Notes: generated from the sequence alone by a model not told the origin. Numbered from the stretch's first letter, positions 33,142 to 47,110 are shown. The stretch: DNA of 64,000 nucleotides from Meloidogyne chitwoodi (GCA_015183035.1 JACZZP010000016.1:1240001-1304000); one strand, 5' to 3'. Program-made: numbers and translations.

Positions 33142-35884
33142 TTATTTATATTTTTTGAGAAGTTCTTTGGCCTCCTTCAGATCCAAATCTTCCTCACTAT
33201 CATTTGATTTCGATGCTGCTTTCTCTCCAATCTAAAATTTTCATCTTTACTCGCAAATTTATTAAAATTTCGATTTTTTTCGAAGCTACAGCCAAAAGGT
33301 CAGTCAAAATATTACAAGTGGATATGGAAAGCGAAAATAGAGAACCCCTGTCTTTCATGTAGGACGAATTATTATTCACGTATTTAATAATAACCATTTT
33401 TCGAGAAAATCAAAAAATAACCTCAACGGCAATTTTCAGATATTTTATTGCTTCGTCTTTTTCTTTCTTTGCCAAATAACATTTCGCCAAAAAAACTAAA
33501 TTCTCGATCCATTCGGGCTTCAACTTATAGACAGCAAGAAAGTCATTGAGAGCCTCATCATACGTTGCTTTTGGTGGATCGGCAAATAGTGTCGCCGCAG
33601 CTTTCCTTTCAAACCAAGAAAGGCCAGCAACTGAAAAGGCAAAACGACCGCGCATGTAAAGAAGCTCCAAAATAAATAAATTTAATTATTAAGAAAAAAC
33701 TAAATAATTACCGCATAATCATTCGGACTTTTGGAGAGTGCCTTATCAATGAGTTCCTAAAAATAAAAATAATAAAAAAAAAAAGTTAAATACTTTGAAT
33801 TTATGGCCTTGTTTAATCTTTTCTGCTGTTCCAAGGAAATCTGTTCTACCCCCAGTACATGCAGCATACCATTTGATAACATCGAATTCTTCTGGCTCCT
33901 TTTCATAGGCAGCACCCGCATGCTTATAACCTTAATTTTTTAAATTTAAGACTTCTAATAAACTGCTTTTACATAATTTCTAATGTTCATATTACTTATT
34001 AACCGTTAATTAAAAAATAAACCTTCTTCCAAAAGCTCCCTTTTCTTTTGATTTTTGTCATCTAAAGAAGAGGCTAATTGGTAACAGACTCGGGCGAGAC
34101 GCCAAAGAAGTTGAACTCCGTCCTCTATTCCATCTTCCTTATTCAACTTAAATATATTTACATATTATTAATAGAATTCTCTTACGTTTACAAGTTCATC
34201 ATATAATTCCTCAGAAAGACCATCTTCGTATAGTTTGTCTAGGCGTTCAAACTAAAATAAAGAGAAATTATTGTTTTTCTTACTAAAATCATAACAATTT
34301 AAAGATTAGCCGATAAATAATATATGCAAATGTGTTTAAAATAAACTTACCATTAAAATTTTTGTATTTACAAGTTTAAGCTTAAAAAAGTGAGAAGCGA
34401 TTAATTATAAAATAATAGAATTTGTTTTTATTATCCCACAACTTGAATTAAAGAATCTATGATATATATAGACAACGTTAAGATGGAACAATTAAGTTTT
34501 TTCAGTGTAAATTTAGTAATATTTAAAAATAAAAGGAATGTAATCAAATTAATTAGCAATAAACATTAAAAAGAAAATAAATTCAACCGAGGAGTTCCAG
34601 CAACAAAAAAGTCAATTATTGGAAAAATCTAGAAATTATATTCAATAGGCAGGAGCATGTGATGACGCATAATAAAAAGGAATAAGAGGTTTATAACAGA
34701 GCAGCTGACAAAAGTGAGAAAAATTACACAAAACACATCCTTTTAACTGTTAAATTATTTTTGTACTTTTCAGCACATTTTTGAGAAAAAAACGAAGTGA
34801 AACCTTAAATGTATTTTAAAATTTATAAACTTACGCTAGGCGATTTATTGGCCATTTTTACTATTGAGCGATTGTTTTCCAACAAATTGTTTCCTGTATC
34901 TGTTTCGGCAAATCTTTAAAATTAATTAATTAGGGTTTAATTTTTGTCTAAAATGCTTTACCGATCAAACGTTTTGCTTTCTATAGATCTGTTCTCCCAA
35001 GTTTGTTCAACAGCGTCTTGATATTCGCTGTCAGATACAGTACTAGAAGCTTGAATTGCTTTTAAAGAACGCCTAATAGAATTTATTGATGCTCTACAAA
35101 GAATAAAAATATTAAGGATTAAAATAATAAACTTTAATAGAGCTAATTAAAAATATTAATTTCGAAAAAATAAAACTATTCATTCAGCTTCACGGGGATT
35201 TTCCGGGACATGTGTGAAACCTTATTGTCTTGCAAGAGAAAAAATGGGACCTGTACATTTCGTCGAACAAAATTATACGACATTTCGCCTCTACGGTAAA
35301 AAACTACATTTCGTTTAACCGAGCCCACGATTTTTTGCCGTTGGGACGAAATGTCTGGACACTAAAGAATATATGTAGAAATTAGAGATTTAAGAAGTGA
35401 TGAGACATAATAGAAAAATGGTATATTCTTTGAAGAACATTCAAGTCTGGACATTTTTAATAAAGTATTTATACAAAATAGTAGAGCCATGATCGGTCGG
35501 TTTTTTTCAATATTCGGTTTTCAACCAAAAAACCGACCGAATTTTTTGAGTTTTTCGGTTCGGAACCGACCGACACGTTTATTTGTGCTTTACCAAATAT
35601 TAAGTAAATATGCATAATTTAGTAGAGAAATTAATTTATTTATTTAGTAATTTATTTTCTCTTTTTTTTATGTAAAAATTTATTTAATCCTACACGGATA
35701 TTAGAAAAAAATTCTCTTACTTAAATGAAGCATTTTCTTTCTTCTTTTCTATCTCAAGTTTTAAAACATTATTTTCTATATCTTTATATTTTCTATATAA
35801 ATAAATAAAAAGGCCAGTATTTAAAGCTGTTAATGCTCCAATTATAATTATTCCTGTTGTTGATGAATTATTATTATTTGACAT
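33142..35884 (-). CDS. Regulator of microtubule dynamics (RMDN/FAM82) family protein
   Basis: The first exon (35721-35884) gives a short polar N terminus, a transmembrane helix (GIIIIGALTALNTGLFIYLY) and a basic/acidic coiled segment. Later exons give FERLDKLYEDGLSEELYDEL, LLWRLARVCYQLA, then IKWYAACTG, ELIDKALSKSPNDYA, ELLYMRGRFAFSVAGLSWFE, and FLAKCYLAKKEKDEAIKYL, ending in KEAKELLKKYK at 33142. The helical repeats and the order of these motifs match the TPR-like fold of RMDN1-3 and C. elegans RMD-1. These proteins bind microtubules and help in chromosome segregation; some members sit on the mitochondrial or ER surface through the N-terminal helix. The N-terminal helix here suggests a membrane-bound form. 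The first intron is long (about 35100-35720) and carries repeats. Length of about 400 residues is normal for the family. Confidence 0.87.
35160..35600. repeat. Repeat patch in the first RMDN intron
   Basis: Contains several CATTTCGT/ACGAAATG strings (35255-35355), followed by a CGGTCGG/CCGACCG-rich stretch (35490-35575) in which ATCGGTCGG, ACCGACCGAA, TTCGGTTCGG and ACCGACCGAC alternate in both orientations and can fold. Probably degenerate transposon or simple-repeat sequence. Confidence 0.5.
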
Positions 35885-36646
35885 TTTTATATTTTAATAA
35901 ATTAAAAGTGTTATGTACATATATGGTAGTAATTCTGTAAAAATTTATAAAAATTAAAATTTTGTGTAATAGGTAAAAAATATTTAGTTTTGAACAATAA
36001 AATGGCAAAGAAAAAGAGAATTTATTTATTTCGCAATCGATTTGCCGATGAAGGACATTGCTGCTGTGCTTTTTATTTACATATTAAAAATATATATTTT
36101 TTTATTTATTATATACATATGTAGTAAACATATAAATATATAAAGGGTCTGAAGATGTTAAATTTTGTAAATTATTTTTTATGTAAATTTATTCTTGTAA
36201 AGTTATGACAGAGAGACTAATTAAAAATTAAATAATAAAGATTAAAATTAAATATCTTGTGTGGTTATTTTTTAAGAAATTACCTTTAATTAAATTTAAA
36301 ATATTTTAATTTATTGTATTTGTTTGTTTTTTTATTAAAATAAATATTTTAAATAAATTTATATTTTTTACATTTTTATCTTCAATTTAAAGTTTTTAAT
36401 GGAATGGATTAAGTTATTTTATTAGAGAAAGTTTCCATGACAATCTTTTTTTGATAGAAATATTTTAATATTAAAAATTAAGAATATATTATAAAATATA
36501 TGGATATATTAAAGCTTTTAAATGTTTTTAAAAGTTTTAAAAGGAGAAATTAATATTATATTTATTAAAAATAAAAATTAATTTTTCTTTTAAATTTAAT
36601 AAAAAATATATTTTATTATTAATATTTAAATAATAAATTAATAAAA
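35885..36646. other. Divergent intergenic region (RMDN / EGF-cadherin gene)
   Basis: About 760 bases between two divergently transcribed genes; both promoters must lie here. It is A/T-rich, and no distinct motif or gene was recognised. Confidence 0.5.
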
Positions 36647-39600
36647 ATGTTTAATCAGCAAAAATATTCTTTTTTTCTTCTTTTAGCAATAAAATTAGGT
36701 TAAAATAATTAAAATAAATAAATTAATTATTTAAAAAAATATAGTTTATTTGTCATTTATATCATCTTTTGAACAAAATTTTCAAATATTTGAGAATCCA
36801 TGTGAATTTTCTTGTATTAATGGACAGTGTGATACACAAAAAGGGTAAATATTTAATTAATTAATTTAAAAAAGGAAAAAGAATTATTTAATATTTTAAA
36901 ATAAATAGGTATACTCAATTCCTTTATTTAAAAAAAACATTTTTTATTGAATATGTAAATTTAATATTAAAAAGTTATAATAATTTAAAATAAAAATTAA
37001 TTTCTTTTTAAAATTAAAGAATTTGTGTTTGTTCCCCTGGTTGGTTTGGTGCTGGTTGTGAGCTTTGTATTTTAGGAAGTGAATGTGAAATACCTAAACC
37101 AAAACTTTCTTTAATTTTACCTCAAGCAGGTCCTTTAAATATTAAAAATAATGAAGAAAATAATTATAAATATATTTATGCATTTGGCAATAACTTTCCA
37201 AAGTTTTTTTTATTAATTAATATTAAAATATTAAAATATTTTTAGAGAAAATTATTCTTGTAATTTTGGTTCTTTAATTTCTGTTAAAGGTCAATGGATT
37301 AATAATTCTTTAATTCTTTGTGAATTTCCATCAAATATTAAATTAGAACCAAAAAAACTTTCTTTTGAATTAATTAATTTAAATTCTAAACAAATAATAG
37401 AAAATGATCTAAATTGGCCAATGGTAAATAAATTTATAAAAAATATTTATTTATTTATTTTTTTAAATTTATATTTATTTAATAAATTATAGTCTTTAGG
37501 AGGATATGCATTCCAAAAAATAACACCTATTTTATTCTCTCTATTAGAGAGGTGTGAAATATATCTAATTTTTATTTATGAGAATATCCTAAATTAAATA
37601 TTTTATTAATTCTTTAAAATATTTTTAAATAAATTTATAAATTCTATTAATTATTTTTTTAGACTTATTTTACTTTTTATCAATCTTGTTTGCCTTTAAT
37701 ATGTAAAGGTAATTGTTTAGGACCTCTTTGTTTATGTCCAAATAATAGGAAAGGTTTATATTGTAATAAATTATTAAATAATAATTTAACAATATTATTT
37801 AATAATTATTCTATTGAAAATAATAAAAATATTATTATTAATGAATTTATTCCTTATATTATTAAATTACCTCAAAAGGTTATTTTTTTAAATTAAATAA
37901 TTAATATAAAAAAATAGATAAATCTATCAATTGTTCGTTTAAATATTAAATCTGATATTAAAGATGAATTAAAATTAGATTTATTTCAAAAATATATTTA
38001 TTGGATTAGGTATTTATTTATTTTAATTAATTATTTATTTTATTTTTATTTAAAAAAAGTCCTAAAGGTAGAAATAAACCTTATTTAATATCTTTACGTA
38101 TACAAGAAAATGAAGAAAATAATAAATTAATTAATTGGACTATTAAAGTTAAGCAAAGCTATTCTGCTGAATTTAATAAAAATATAAAATTTATAAATCA
38201 GACAAATGGAAGAGGATTAAATGGAAAAATAAAATTAGGTAAAAATAATATTTTTAATTTTATTTTTATTTTTTATTTTATAAATTTTTATATTTTCAAA
38301 GGAAAAATAAAATAATAATTTTATTAATTTTTTTTTATAAAAGAAATTTCTGAAAAAACTGTTCCATTTGCATTTAATTCAAGTATTCCTTTACTTCTTC
38401 GTATTTCTTCTAAAGATTCTGATAAATATATAAATATTGAAGATTTAATTATTTGGACAGAAAATAAAAGGAAAGAAGAAAATAATGAAAATAATTTTTT
38501 AAATTTTAATAAATTAATTTATCCTTATTTGGGAATTGGAGAAAAAATAATTTTTGTTAGTTTAATAAATTAATTAAAATATATTTATTTATTTTCTAGA
38601 CAATTAAACATCCAGGTTCTAATTTAGAAGAAGAATATTTAAATAATGAAAAAACAAATATTTTAGAATTTACACAAGAAAATTTAGAAATTACTAATTT
38701 TTTAAAAGAAATTAAATTAAAAGAATGGGATAAAAATAATAAAACTTTAATATTAAATTATTTTTTAAAATTATCTCCTTTTGGCAGAGAATGTAAAAAT
38801 GGATTTAAATTTGAAATTATTGAACCAAGAGAATTTATTTTTATTATTGGAAAGGAAAAAGTTTTTGAAAATAAATTTGTTAGTTTATTTATTTTTAAAA
38901 ATTAAATTTAATTATTTTTAAGGGAATTTATAAAATAAAACTTTTTTTAAAAACATTTATTAATTTTACAATAATTAAAGAAGAAGAAAAAGAAGACAAT
39001 AATGAAGAAGGAATACCTTTACGTATTTTATTTGTTTGTATGCCTTCTGGACAAAATATTATTTTAGAGTAATTTATTTTATTTAATTAATAAAATAAAT
39101 AAATAAGGAAGAGATATCGGAATGTTTTCGATCCTTAAATATTAATAATTTAAATTAAAAAAAACTCTGATCAGAATCTCTCAAATGCAATTTTGTTTAC
39201 CAAAATTTTAAGAATATATTTAATTAGAAAATTAATATATAAAATAATTTGTCAAATATTTCAGACAAAAATTATATGGTCTTATCCTTCCTGAAAGAAA
39301 AACAATTAATACAATTGCTAAATTAAATCCAAAACGTTTATTTATTGATTTAAATAAAAATCCAACAGATATAATTTTAGTAATTTAAATATATAATTTA
39401 AATAAATTTATTTTTAAAGTTAAATATTTATTTACCTATTAAATATTCTAATAAATTACAAAAAAATAATTTAATAAAAGAATCTTCATCTTTTTCACCT
39501 TTTAAAATAATTTGGATTAATAAATCTTTAAATAATAATAATAATTGGAATATTTGGTTATCTTTAAAAAATGAAGAAATTGAAAAATATAATAATTTAA

Positions 39601-42600
39601 TAAATAATGGAAATAATATTGATGGAGCTATTTTAATTAATGGAACAGAAAATGTAAAAATTAAAATAAATTAAATTAAATATTTATTTTTTAAAGTTAA
39701 TTTTATCAATTCCTTATAGAATACAGAAAAAAGAAAATAATTCTTCTTTATTTTTATTTACTTTAATAATTAAAGGAATTAATTTAAATAATTTAAATTC
39801 TGCTAATGTTCAATTATTTACTCTAGAATATAAACAAACTTTTGCAAAAACTCTTTTTTTTAATAGTTTTATTTAAAATTAAATTTATTTATTTTTTTTT
39901 TTCAGTTCCAGACCAATTTGGACCTCTTTATTCTGATTTATTTCAATTAAATATTTATTCACATAATTATCTTCCGTTTAATAAATTAATTAAAATAAAT
40001 TCATTAGATAATTTATTTATTGTTGAATTAATTCCAAAACCTTTACAATATTTTACTTTTGATGGAAAACTATTTAATTCTGAATTAAATATAATAAATA
40101 ATAAAAAAGAAGAAGAAATAGTAATTAATTTAAATATATTTTTAATTAATTAATTATTTATTTTTAGAATTTATTTTCTCAACCAATTGTTCATTTTAAA
40201 CCAGCTATTTTCTCTTCAAAAATACTTTCAAAATTTGTTGATGTCATTTATATTCAAGGTTCACCAGAATCTTTTGTCATTATTGACCCAGAATGGTCTT
40301 CTAAACAAATTTTAGACTTTCCATTATTTAAAACAAATAAAAGTATTTGTTTAGGATGTGGATTTAGACAATTAATTAAATTAAATAAAATAATTAAAGA
40401 AAAAGAAGAATGTGATGCTTTTACTATTTTTATACCTTTTTTGTCTTTTCAACCAATTGGACATTCTCCACCAATTTTATATTTTTCACAATATTTTTTA
40501 TTTATTTTTGATAATAAAGAAATTATTGAAAATAATGAAGAAAATTTAAATGAAGAAAAATTAATTAGAAAAATACCAAAAATATGTTATTATAAAAAAG
40601 AAGAAAATGATGAAGATGAACAAAGTAATTAATTTAAATAATTAATTTAATTAAATTAATTAATTATTTTTTAAAGTTATTTTACCACAATTAGCATTAC
40701 GTACTAATATTTTACAAAATTGTGTATTATCTAATCTTCGTTTTTGTCAACAATTTTATTATCCATTTGGAATTAATTGTCAAAATTGGTGGAATAAAAT
40801 ACCAGATTCTCTTCTTTCAATTCATTCTTTTGCCCAATTTATTCTTTTATTTGTTGATTGTTTTAAAGAAAATAATAATTTAGAAGAAATTATTAAATTA
40901 ATTAAATGTTTAAATAAAATTAATTTTAATTGTCCTTTACATCCTATTGAATCAGAAATGACTCCACATTTTGAAGGACAAATTTATAATCAAGTTAGTT
41001 ACTTATTTGATTTAAAGTAAATAAAAAAGATTAATGTGATTATTATTATTAAATAGTACTTTTATATTTTCTTTATTTTTTTTAAAGTAAACTAGTAATT
41101 TGTAAATCCTTTAAAATATTAATTTATTAATAAAGGCTATTATTTAATTAATATTTAATTTATTTAAATTAGATTGGATATACTAAACCTTTCCGTTCTG
41201 GACTTGGTTTACTTTTTCCATCATTGGGTATTTTAGAAGAACAATTAATTAATTTTCCTATAATTTTGGCTGATTTTCTTCAACAATTAAAAGTTAAATT
41301 AAAAATAATAATATTTTTATTATTATTTTTTAGAAAATATTTCCATTATCAATAATTATGTTTCTTACTTCAGAACATTTAAATAATCAATTTTTAACAG
41401 CAATTAGTACAAATTCACCTAATGGGTCAATTATTGATTTTAATGAATTAGATATATCTACTGGGGGTTATTTTTAATTAAATTAAATTTAATTAAATTA
41501 TTTTAGATTTTTCTTCTAAATTATTTGTTAAAAATTGGAATTTAATAGTAAATATTTTAAATGGAGAACATTTAGAAATATTAAAAAATAATACAAAAGA
41601 AAATTTAATTTTAAAGAATTTACAAGAATTAATTATTTGCTCTGATCGTTTAAAAACAATTACTAGACAAGTAAAAAAATAATTTAATTTTTTAATTAAT
41701 TTTTTATTTAAAAAAAAAAAGTTTGGAGAAGAGAATCCATTTTTATTATTTCAAAATGTTCTTAATAAAATATTTGAAAATATTTCTTTTAATCCAAATA
41801 AGACAAATATAACAGCAGAAGGAGATATTCAAGAACAAATAATTGCTTGGGCAGATGTAATTATTGAACCATTAGAAATAATTGAAGGCTTAGAATTTAG
41901 GTATAAATTAATAAAATAAATAATTTAATTAATTTATTTATTTTAGTATTACTGTAATTATTCAAACTAATAAAGTAATTTATTTATTTAATTTAAAAAT
42001 ATATTTATATTTTAATTTCAGTCATTAATTAATAAATTGGAATTAATTAATTTAAATCTTCATTTTGATCATTCCAATCTTTTAAAATTCCGTATAGGAC
42101 CTATATTTAATTCTCAACAAGAACCAATTAGTCTTAATGCTGAAGAACGTCTAAAAGTTGAATGGATTGTAGTACCTGTGCCTGAATTTAAATTAACTTC
42201 TCCAATTCTACAAAATGTGTTTTTTTATTTTTAATTAAAAAATTAAAAAATTTGTTTTTTAAAGTTAGATTTAACTTTTGCTTATGAACTTAATGGAAAA
42301 CGTTTAGCCCAAAGATTACTTTCTCCTTCAATTAAAATATTACCAAAACCTTCTCTTCGTCTTTTAGCTTTTGGACAACCAATAATTCAAAATTCATTAT
42401 CAGAAGAGTCATTACCTCCTTTTACTTTAATGATTTCTGCAATTAATTTTGGATATTCAACACTAAAAAAGGTTTTTTTAAAATATTTAAATTATTTATT
42501 TTTTAGGTTCAACTTCTTGAACTTCGTCCAAATTTTGTTCCAATAGGAAGTGAAGAAAATAATAAGCTTTATGATTTTAATATTGAAGGAATTAATTTAG

Positions 42601-44469
42601 AGACTTTAGATGAAACAGAAAATATTAATAATGAAGATTTGGCTGAATCCCTTTCTTTTGGACAAATTTTATCCGGAAAAGCTTCTCATTTGTTTTTAAA
42701 TATTTCTTTAAAAAATAATGATGGACAACAATATAAAATAGAAGTAAAATAATAAATAATTAATTTAAAATTATTTTAAAATTTATTTTATTTTAGAAAT
42801 CAATACTTTTTAAAAGTTTTTCTGCTTTAATTTCCGTAGATGGATCTCTTCTTCCAATTGGCCAATTTGAACAAAGATTTTATTTAATTCAGGAATCAAC
42901 ACATAATAATCAAATATTAATTGTTTCAGAATATTTTAATCCTTTTAATTTATATTTATTTTCTAAAAAACTAAATTCATTAACTCCTTTAACAACACTT
43001 CAATTAATTGAAGAAAAAGAATTTTATCCAAAAATTAATGGAAATAATTTTATTTCACGTATTTTTGTTCTTCGTCGTCTTTCATTAGTTTCAACATTAA
43101 AAGAAGATGAAAATAATAATAAAATAAATTTTGGTTCAATTTTTGCTTCAATAAATGTAGAAACTAATAAAATATTTGGAAATGGGGCAAAACTTGTTAA
43201 AATATCAGAAATAGGACAACAAGGGAAAAAAAGACAAATTGACATGAATTTAGTTTGGATTGGAAAAATAAGCAATGAAAAAGTAAAAAAATAAAATTAA
43301 ATAATAAATTTAAATTATTTTAAATAGAATACTTTAATTAATTTTATTGATTTAAATGCTTCTTCAGCAATTTCTCAATTAATTTATGAATTATTATTTG
43401 GATTACCTGAACATTTTAATTCTCCTTTCTTTTCTCAATCATTTTATCAATTAAATTTTGTTATTCCTATTATAACTAATAAAAAACAAAAAGTTTTAGC
43501 TAGAATGTTTGCTATATCGCCAACTAATAAACCTTTAAAATATTCTTTAAAAAGTTTAGATAAAAATAATACATTTTTTAGTATTGTTCCATCAACAGGT
43601 TTATTTATTTATTTTATATTAATTTAAATAAATATTAAGGTGATATTGTTTTAACTGGTGATTTACTAGAACCTTTTGAATATTGTTTAAATGTTATTGC
43701 TACTGATTCAGAAGGATTAAATACTAAAGTTACACTTTTAATAAATATTTTAAATAATAAAGAAAATGGAAGAATGGGAGGAATGAACGAATGTAAAATT
43801 TTTAATGAAGAAACTAATATTATTTATAATCATGAATATAAACCTCAAGAAGAAGAAAAAGATTATTATGAAAATGAAATTAATTCAATTCCTTCTTTAA
43901 TTTTTTCCTCAGAACCTACAATTTTAGCAAAACCAATTTTTGTTCATCAAATTCCTAGTGATAATTCTACACTTTCTCCATTAATAAAATTAAAAGAAGA
44001 ATTAGTAACTGTTGGAGAATCTTTAATTAATAAAGAATTAAAAAATGAAACAGAAGAAGATAATTATTATTCTTTAACTTCTACAAATATTATTCCACAA
44101 CAATCAATAAAAGAAGAATTACCATTAAATTATTTTAAACCTACTCTACAACAACCTGGGACTTTTAAAATTTCTGGCTTTTCTGGGGGAGGTACTGGAA
44201 CAAGAATTGGACAAAACTCGGTAATTGAGACTTATATATTTTTGAAATATTTTTATTTAAAAAAGGGACGTAAAATAAATGGAACAACAATATCTGGACT
44301 TAAAGTGGAAAGTAAAGGCAGTAGTAGTAGTGGAGGAGATATGTCTAGTCAAGCAAGTGCTACAACAATGGCCGAAATGGCTTGTCGTCTTCGTTCTACA
44401 AAGCCAATTTGGGCATTAATATGTGATATGGCTAAAACAGTATATCGTTCAACTATGATTAATTCTTAA
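36647..44469 (+). CDS. Giant secreted EGF / cadherin-like extracellular protein
   Basis: About 30 exons with short introns; roughly 2,000 residues. Seen: a signal-like start (MFNQQKYSFFLLLAIKL); an EGF module (CEFSCINGQCDTQKG then ICVCSPGWFGAGCELC); a stretch with SCNFGSLISVKGQW and LILCEFP; a second Cys-rich EGF-like piece (37690-37780; CKGNCLGPLCLCPNNRKGLYC); a long beta-rich middle; an FRIGPIF...EWIVVP segment followed by KILPKPSLRLLAFGQP (42060-42380); and a cadherin-like repeat (43490-43740) with FSIVPSTGDIVLTGDLL and CLNVIATDSEG. The C-terminal 230 residues are acidic, then Gly/Ser-rich. The middle-to-C-terminal order recalls large invertebrate EGF/cadherin-type matrix proteins, but I cannot name the family. 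No late transmembrane helix was found, so it is probably secreted. Exon joins in the middle third are less certain than the ends. Confidence 0.72.
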
Positions 44470-44624
44470 AAGATAGAAACACACAAAACTAAATAAATAC
44501 ATAATAATAAACACTAAAATAATAAATTCAATAATAGTTAAAATAAATAAAATAACCAAAGTAATTCAGATCTGTAACAAAAAAAAACAATTATTATTAT
44601 AAATATAAATTCATATTAATTTTA

Positions 44625-46154
44625 CTAAAAATTTAATTTTAATTGCCGTTTTTCTTCTCTTTCATCATAATCTTCTGACTCTTCCTCTTCTTCTTCATTG
44701 TCTAATTTAATATCTTTAATCTCTTCCTCATCATCCCACGGATTTGGATAATAAGGAACTGGGGACAGAAACATTCTTGGATCATAGACAACATCAGCAA
44801 GGAATAGCCCCTGTGGAGGTACAGGTCTTAATCCAGCTTGATGAAATTTTGATGGATCCGGATCTTTGAGGAGAAATTCTGCAGTAGTTTTAGCATAATC
44901 AATGTTATATGCTGCTTGAGAAATTAATGCAACCATTCGACGTATCTGATAATTATTTTTTAATTTTATACTCGTGATTAAGAAATATTCTTGTTTGTAA
45001 GATAAAAATATTCTATTTTTTAATCCAAACCTGTTGTCTCAAAAAAGCAGTGGCAACAAACTCAATATTGAAATATTCACAATCTTCATCAGGCAATGCA
45101 TAAGGTTCGCCTTAAAAAATAAGTCAAATTTTTTATAAATTTTTTTTTTAACTAATTTTAAATATACCTAACCTTTACAAATTCGTAAAAGCTTAGGTTG
45201 CCTTCTTCCCATTGTAGTTTTAAAATTTTTTCCATCTAATCTGTCTCCCCTTTTATGATTATAAAATGATGCATAATTTAATCCCGGTCTTCTCAATATT
45301 TCACACATTTCATTTGCTTTTTCAACACAAAAAGATGGAGGATGTGACCAACTATAATTAAATTCAGATAAATCAATGAGTGATTGTTTATCAATTTCAC
45401 GACTTCTTAAATAAGCATCCATCGAGTGAAAACGACGAATTCGATAAACATAACGTCTATGAAAAATGTTTAGATTTTTGAAATAAAAAACCTATAGGAA
45501 ACATGAAAGTTGCGATTAAATCCTTTTTCCACAGGATTAATTTCCAACAATTCCATTGCATCTTTAAAACCAACTTTTTTGATTAGATCTAAAATAAATT
45601 TAAAAAATATATACATAAATATAATTTTTTATTATAAAAATACCATTGAAATCTCTAATAAATTTTTTTCGATAATCAGGAGTTTGGATAAGACTAGCAG
45701 TACGTTCATTAGGAGTTTTAATCAAAATTGGATTGCGTAAGGCATGTACTTTGGCATCTGTTCTGTAAATAATTTATTTATTTTTTTAGATTACCAAAAT
45801 CTATTAAAAAAAAATTTTTAGTTCTAAAATTTTTAAAATATTTTTCTTAAAATTTAAAATTCCTTGTTAATTAAAAATTATCAAAAAATTATCAGAAATT
45901 ATTATTTATAATTCTCAATTTTTTAAATGAATAATTATAATTTAAATATTCTATTCTCAAAAAATAAACCTGCTAATTGTAGTTGTAAGAAGTTGAGAAT
46001 TTTCTTCGTCAAATAATCTAGCCAAACAGCAGTCAAATAATTTATAAACACTTGCTCCTTTGTGAGATGCTGCACCTTTAGCCATAGAAGAAAATCTAGA
46101 ACCATCATATCGAATCCAAAATAAAAATTTTCGAAAAGCACAATTTTCTAACAT
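44625..46154 (-). CDS. tRNA pseudouridine synthase, TruA family (PUSL1-like)
   Basis: Exon 1 is 45970-46154 (FRKFLFWIRYDGSRF, ends in phase 2). Exon 2 starts at the catalytic motif ISRTDAKVHALRNP, in which Asp is the TruA nucleophile. Further exons give FHVSYRRYVYRIRRF, SCARF-like positions replaced by FNYSWSHPP, GLNYASFYNHKRGDRLDG, VATAFLRQQIRRMVALI, and the C-terminal KFHQAGLRPVPPQGLFLADV, which fits the TruA ending PAPAxGLxLxxV. An acidic tail (DNEEEEEESEDYDE) follows. The enzyme should convert uridine to pseudouridine in tRNA; PUSL1 relatives act in mitochondria, but no clear targeting peptide is seen here. It is the last of three closely spaced minus-strand genes, 222 bases after the MSP gene. 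Confidence 0.9.
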
Positions 46155-46376
46155 TTTTTAAAAATACCTAAATTTTTAGAATAAGAAATGAAAAAGATGA
46201 AAAGTAATGGAAAAGGATACATTTGATAACTACCGTACACTATTTATTTAAAATTATTAATTTTTTTTAAAAATTTATTCAAATAATAAAACAATAGAAA
46301 GAATACATAAATACAAAAAAACACAATAAATATGTATTAAATTATTAAAAGTAAAATATTATTTATATTTAATTAA

Positions 46377-47110
46377 TTAATTTTCATCATTAATTTCAAT
46401 TGGAATACAAAATTGTTCTCCAAATTTATTTAATAAAGAATTAAAGCATTTTGTAGGATCTTTATCCAAATAAGAAACCTTACAAAATTAAATTTTTAAT
46501 AAATAATTTTATTTTATTTTAAACCTCAACAGCATGAATAACAATTTTTTCAGGCCGATTAGAATCAGAATTTTCACGGAATATGTGAATAAATGTAGTA
46601 GACTTTGGCGTAATGAAGGTGTAAACTGGCTTTGCAAAAAATAATTTTTTATTTGTTGACTTTAATTTAATTGCCTAAAAAATATTTTAAATAAATATTA
46701 GAAAAAAATTAATTTTATAATTAACAAACAATTCGTTTTTCACCCAAATTGGAAACTTCAATAACTCGAAAGCCGCCACCTCTATTGTATTCCAATTTTT
46801 CAGGATATAAATTGAGTTTAATTGGTCTATGAAGAATTGTTGAAAAAAATGAATTTGTGTAACTGGCATTTGTCCTATAAATAAAAATTAGAAAATATTA
46901 TAAATTATTTTTAATTAACCTAATAACTAAATTATTGCTAATAATATGTGAAGTCCCTTCTTCATCAAATAATCGAATTGAACAGTATTCGCACACTTTG
47001 CAGACACATGTTCCTTTTTGGGCTAACGACCTATTATTATCTTTTGGAGAAACTTCATAACCATAACACAGCCAAGAAAAAATCTTACGAAAACCACAAT
47101 TTATGTACAT
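46377..47110 (-). CDS. Chimeric gene: pseudouridine-synthase-like first exon fused to an MSP domain
   Basis: Four exons (46920-47110, 46730-46874, 46525-46674, 46377-46478) join in frame to 195 residues. Exon 1 resembles exon 1 of the neighbouring TruA gene: NCGFRKIFSWLCYG against NCAFRKFLFWIRYDG, QKGTCVCKVCEYCSIRLFDEE against HKGASVYKLFDCCLARLFDEE. It ends in the same phase, and exon 2 opens with RTNAS where the enzyme has the catalytic RTDAK. From about residue 78 the sequence is a major sperm protein domain: LNLYPEKLEYNRGGGFRVIE, KRIAIKLKSTN, then KPVYTFITPKSTTFIHIFR. MSP domains form sperm cytoskeleton or act as adaptors. The enzyme part is too short to be active and its Asp is Asn. Function unknown. 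Confidence 0.8.
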
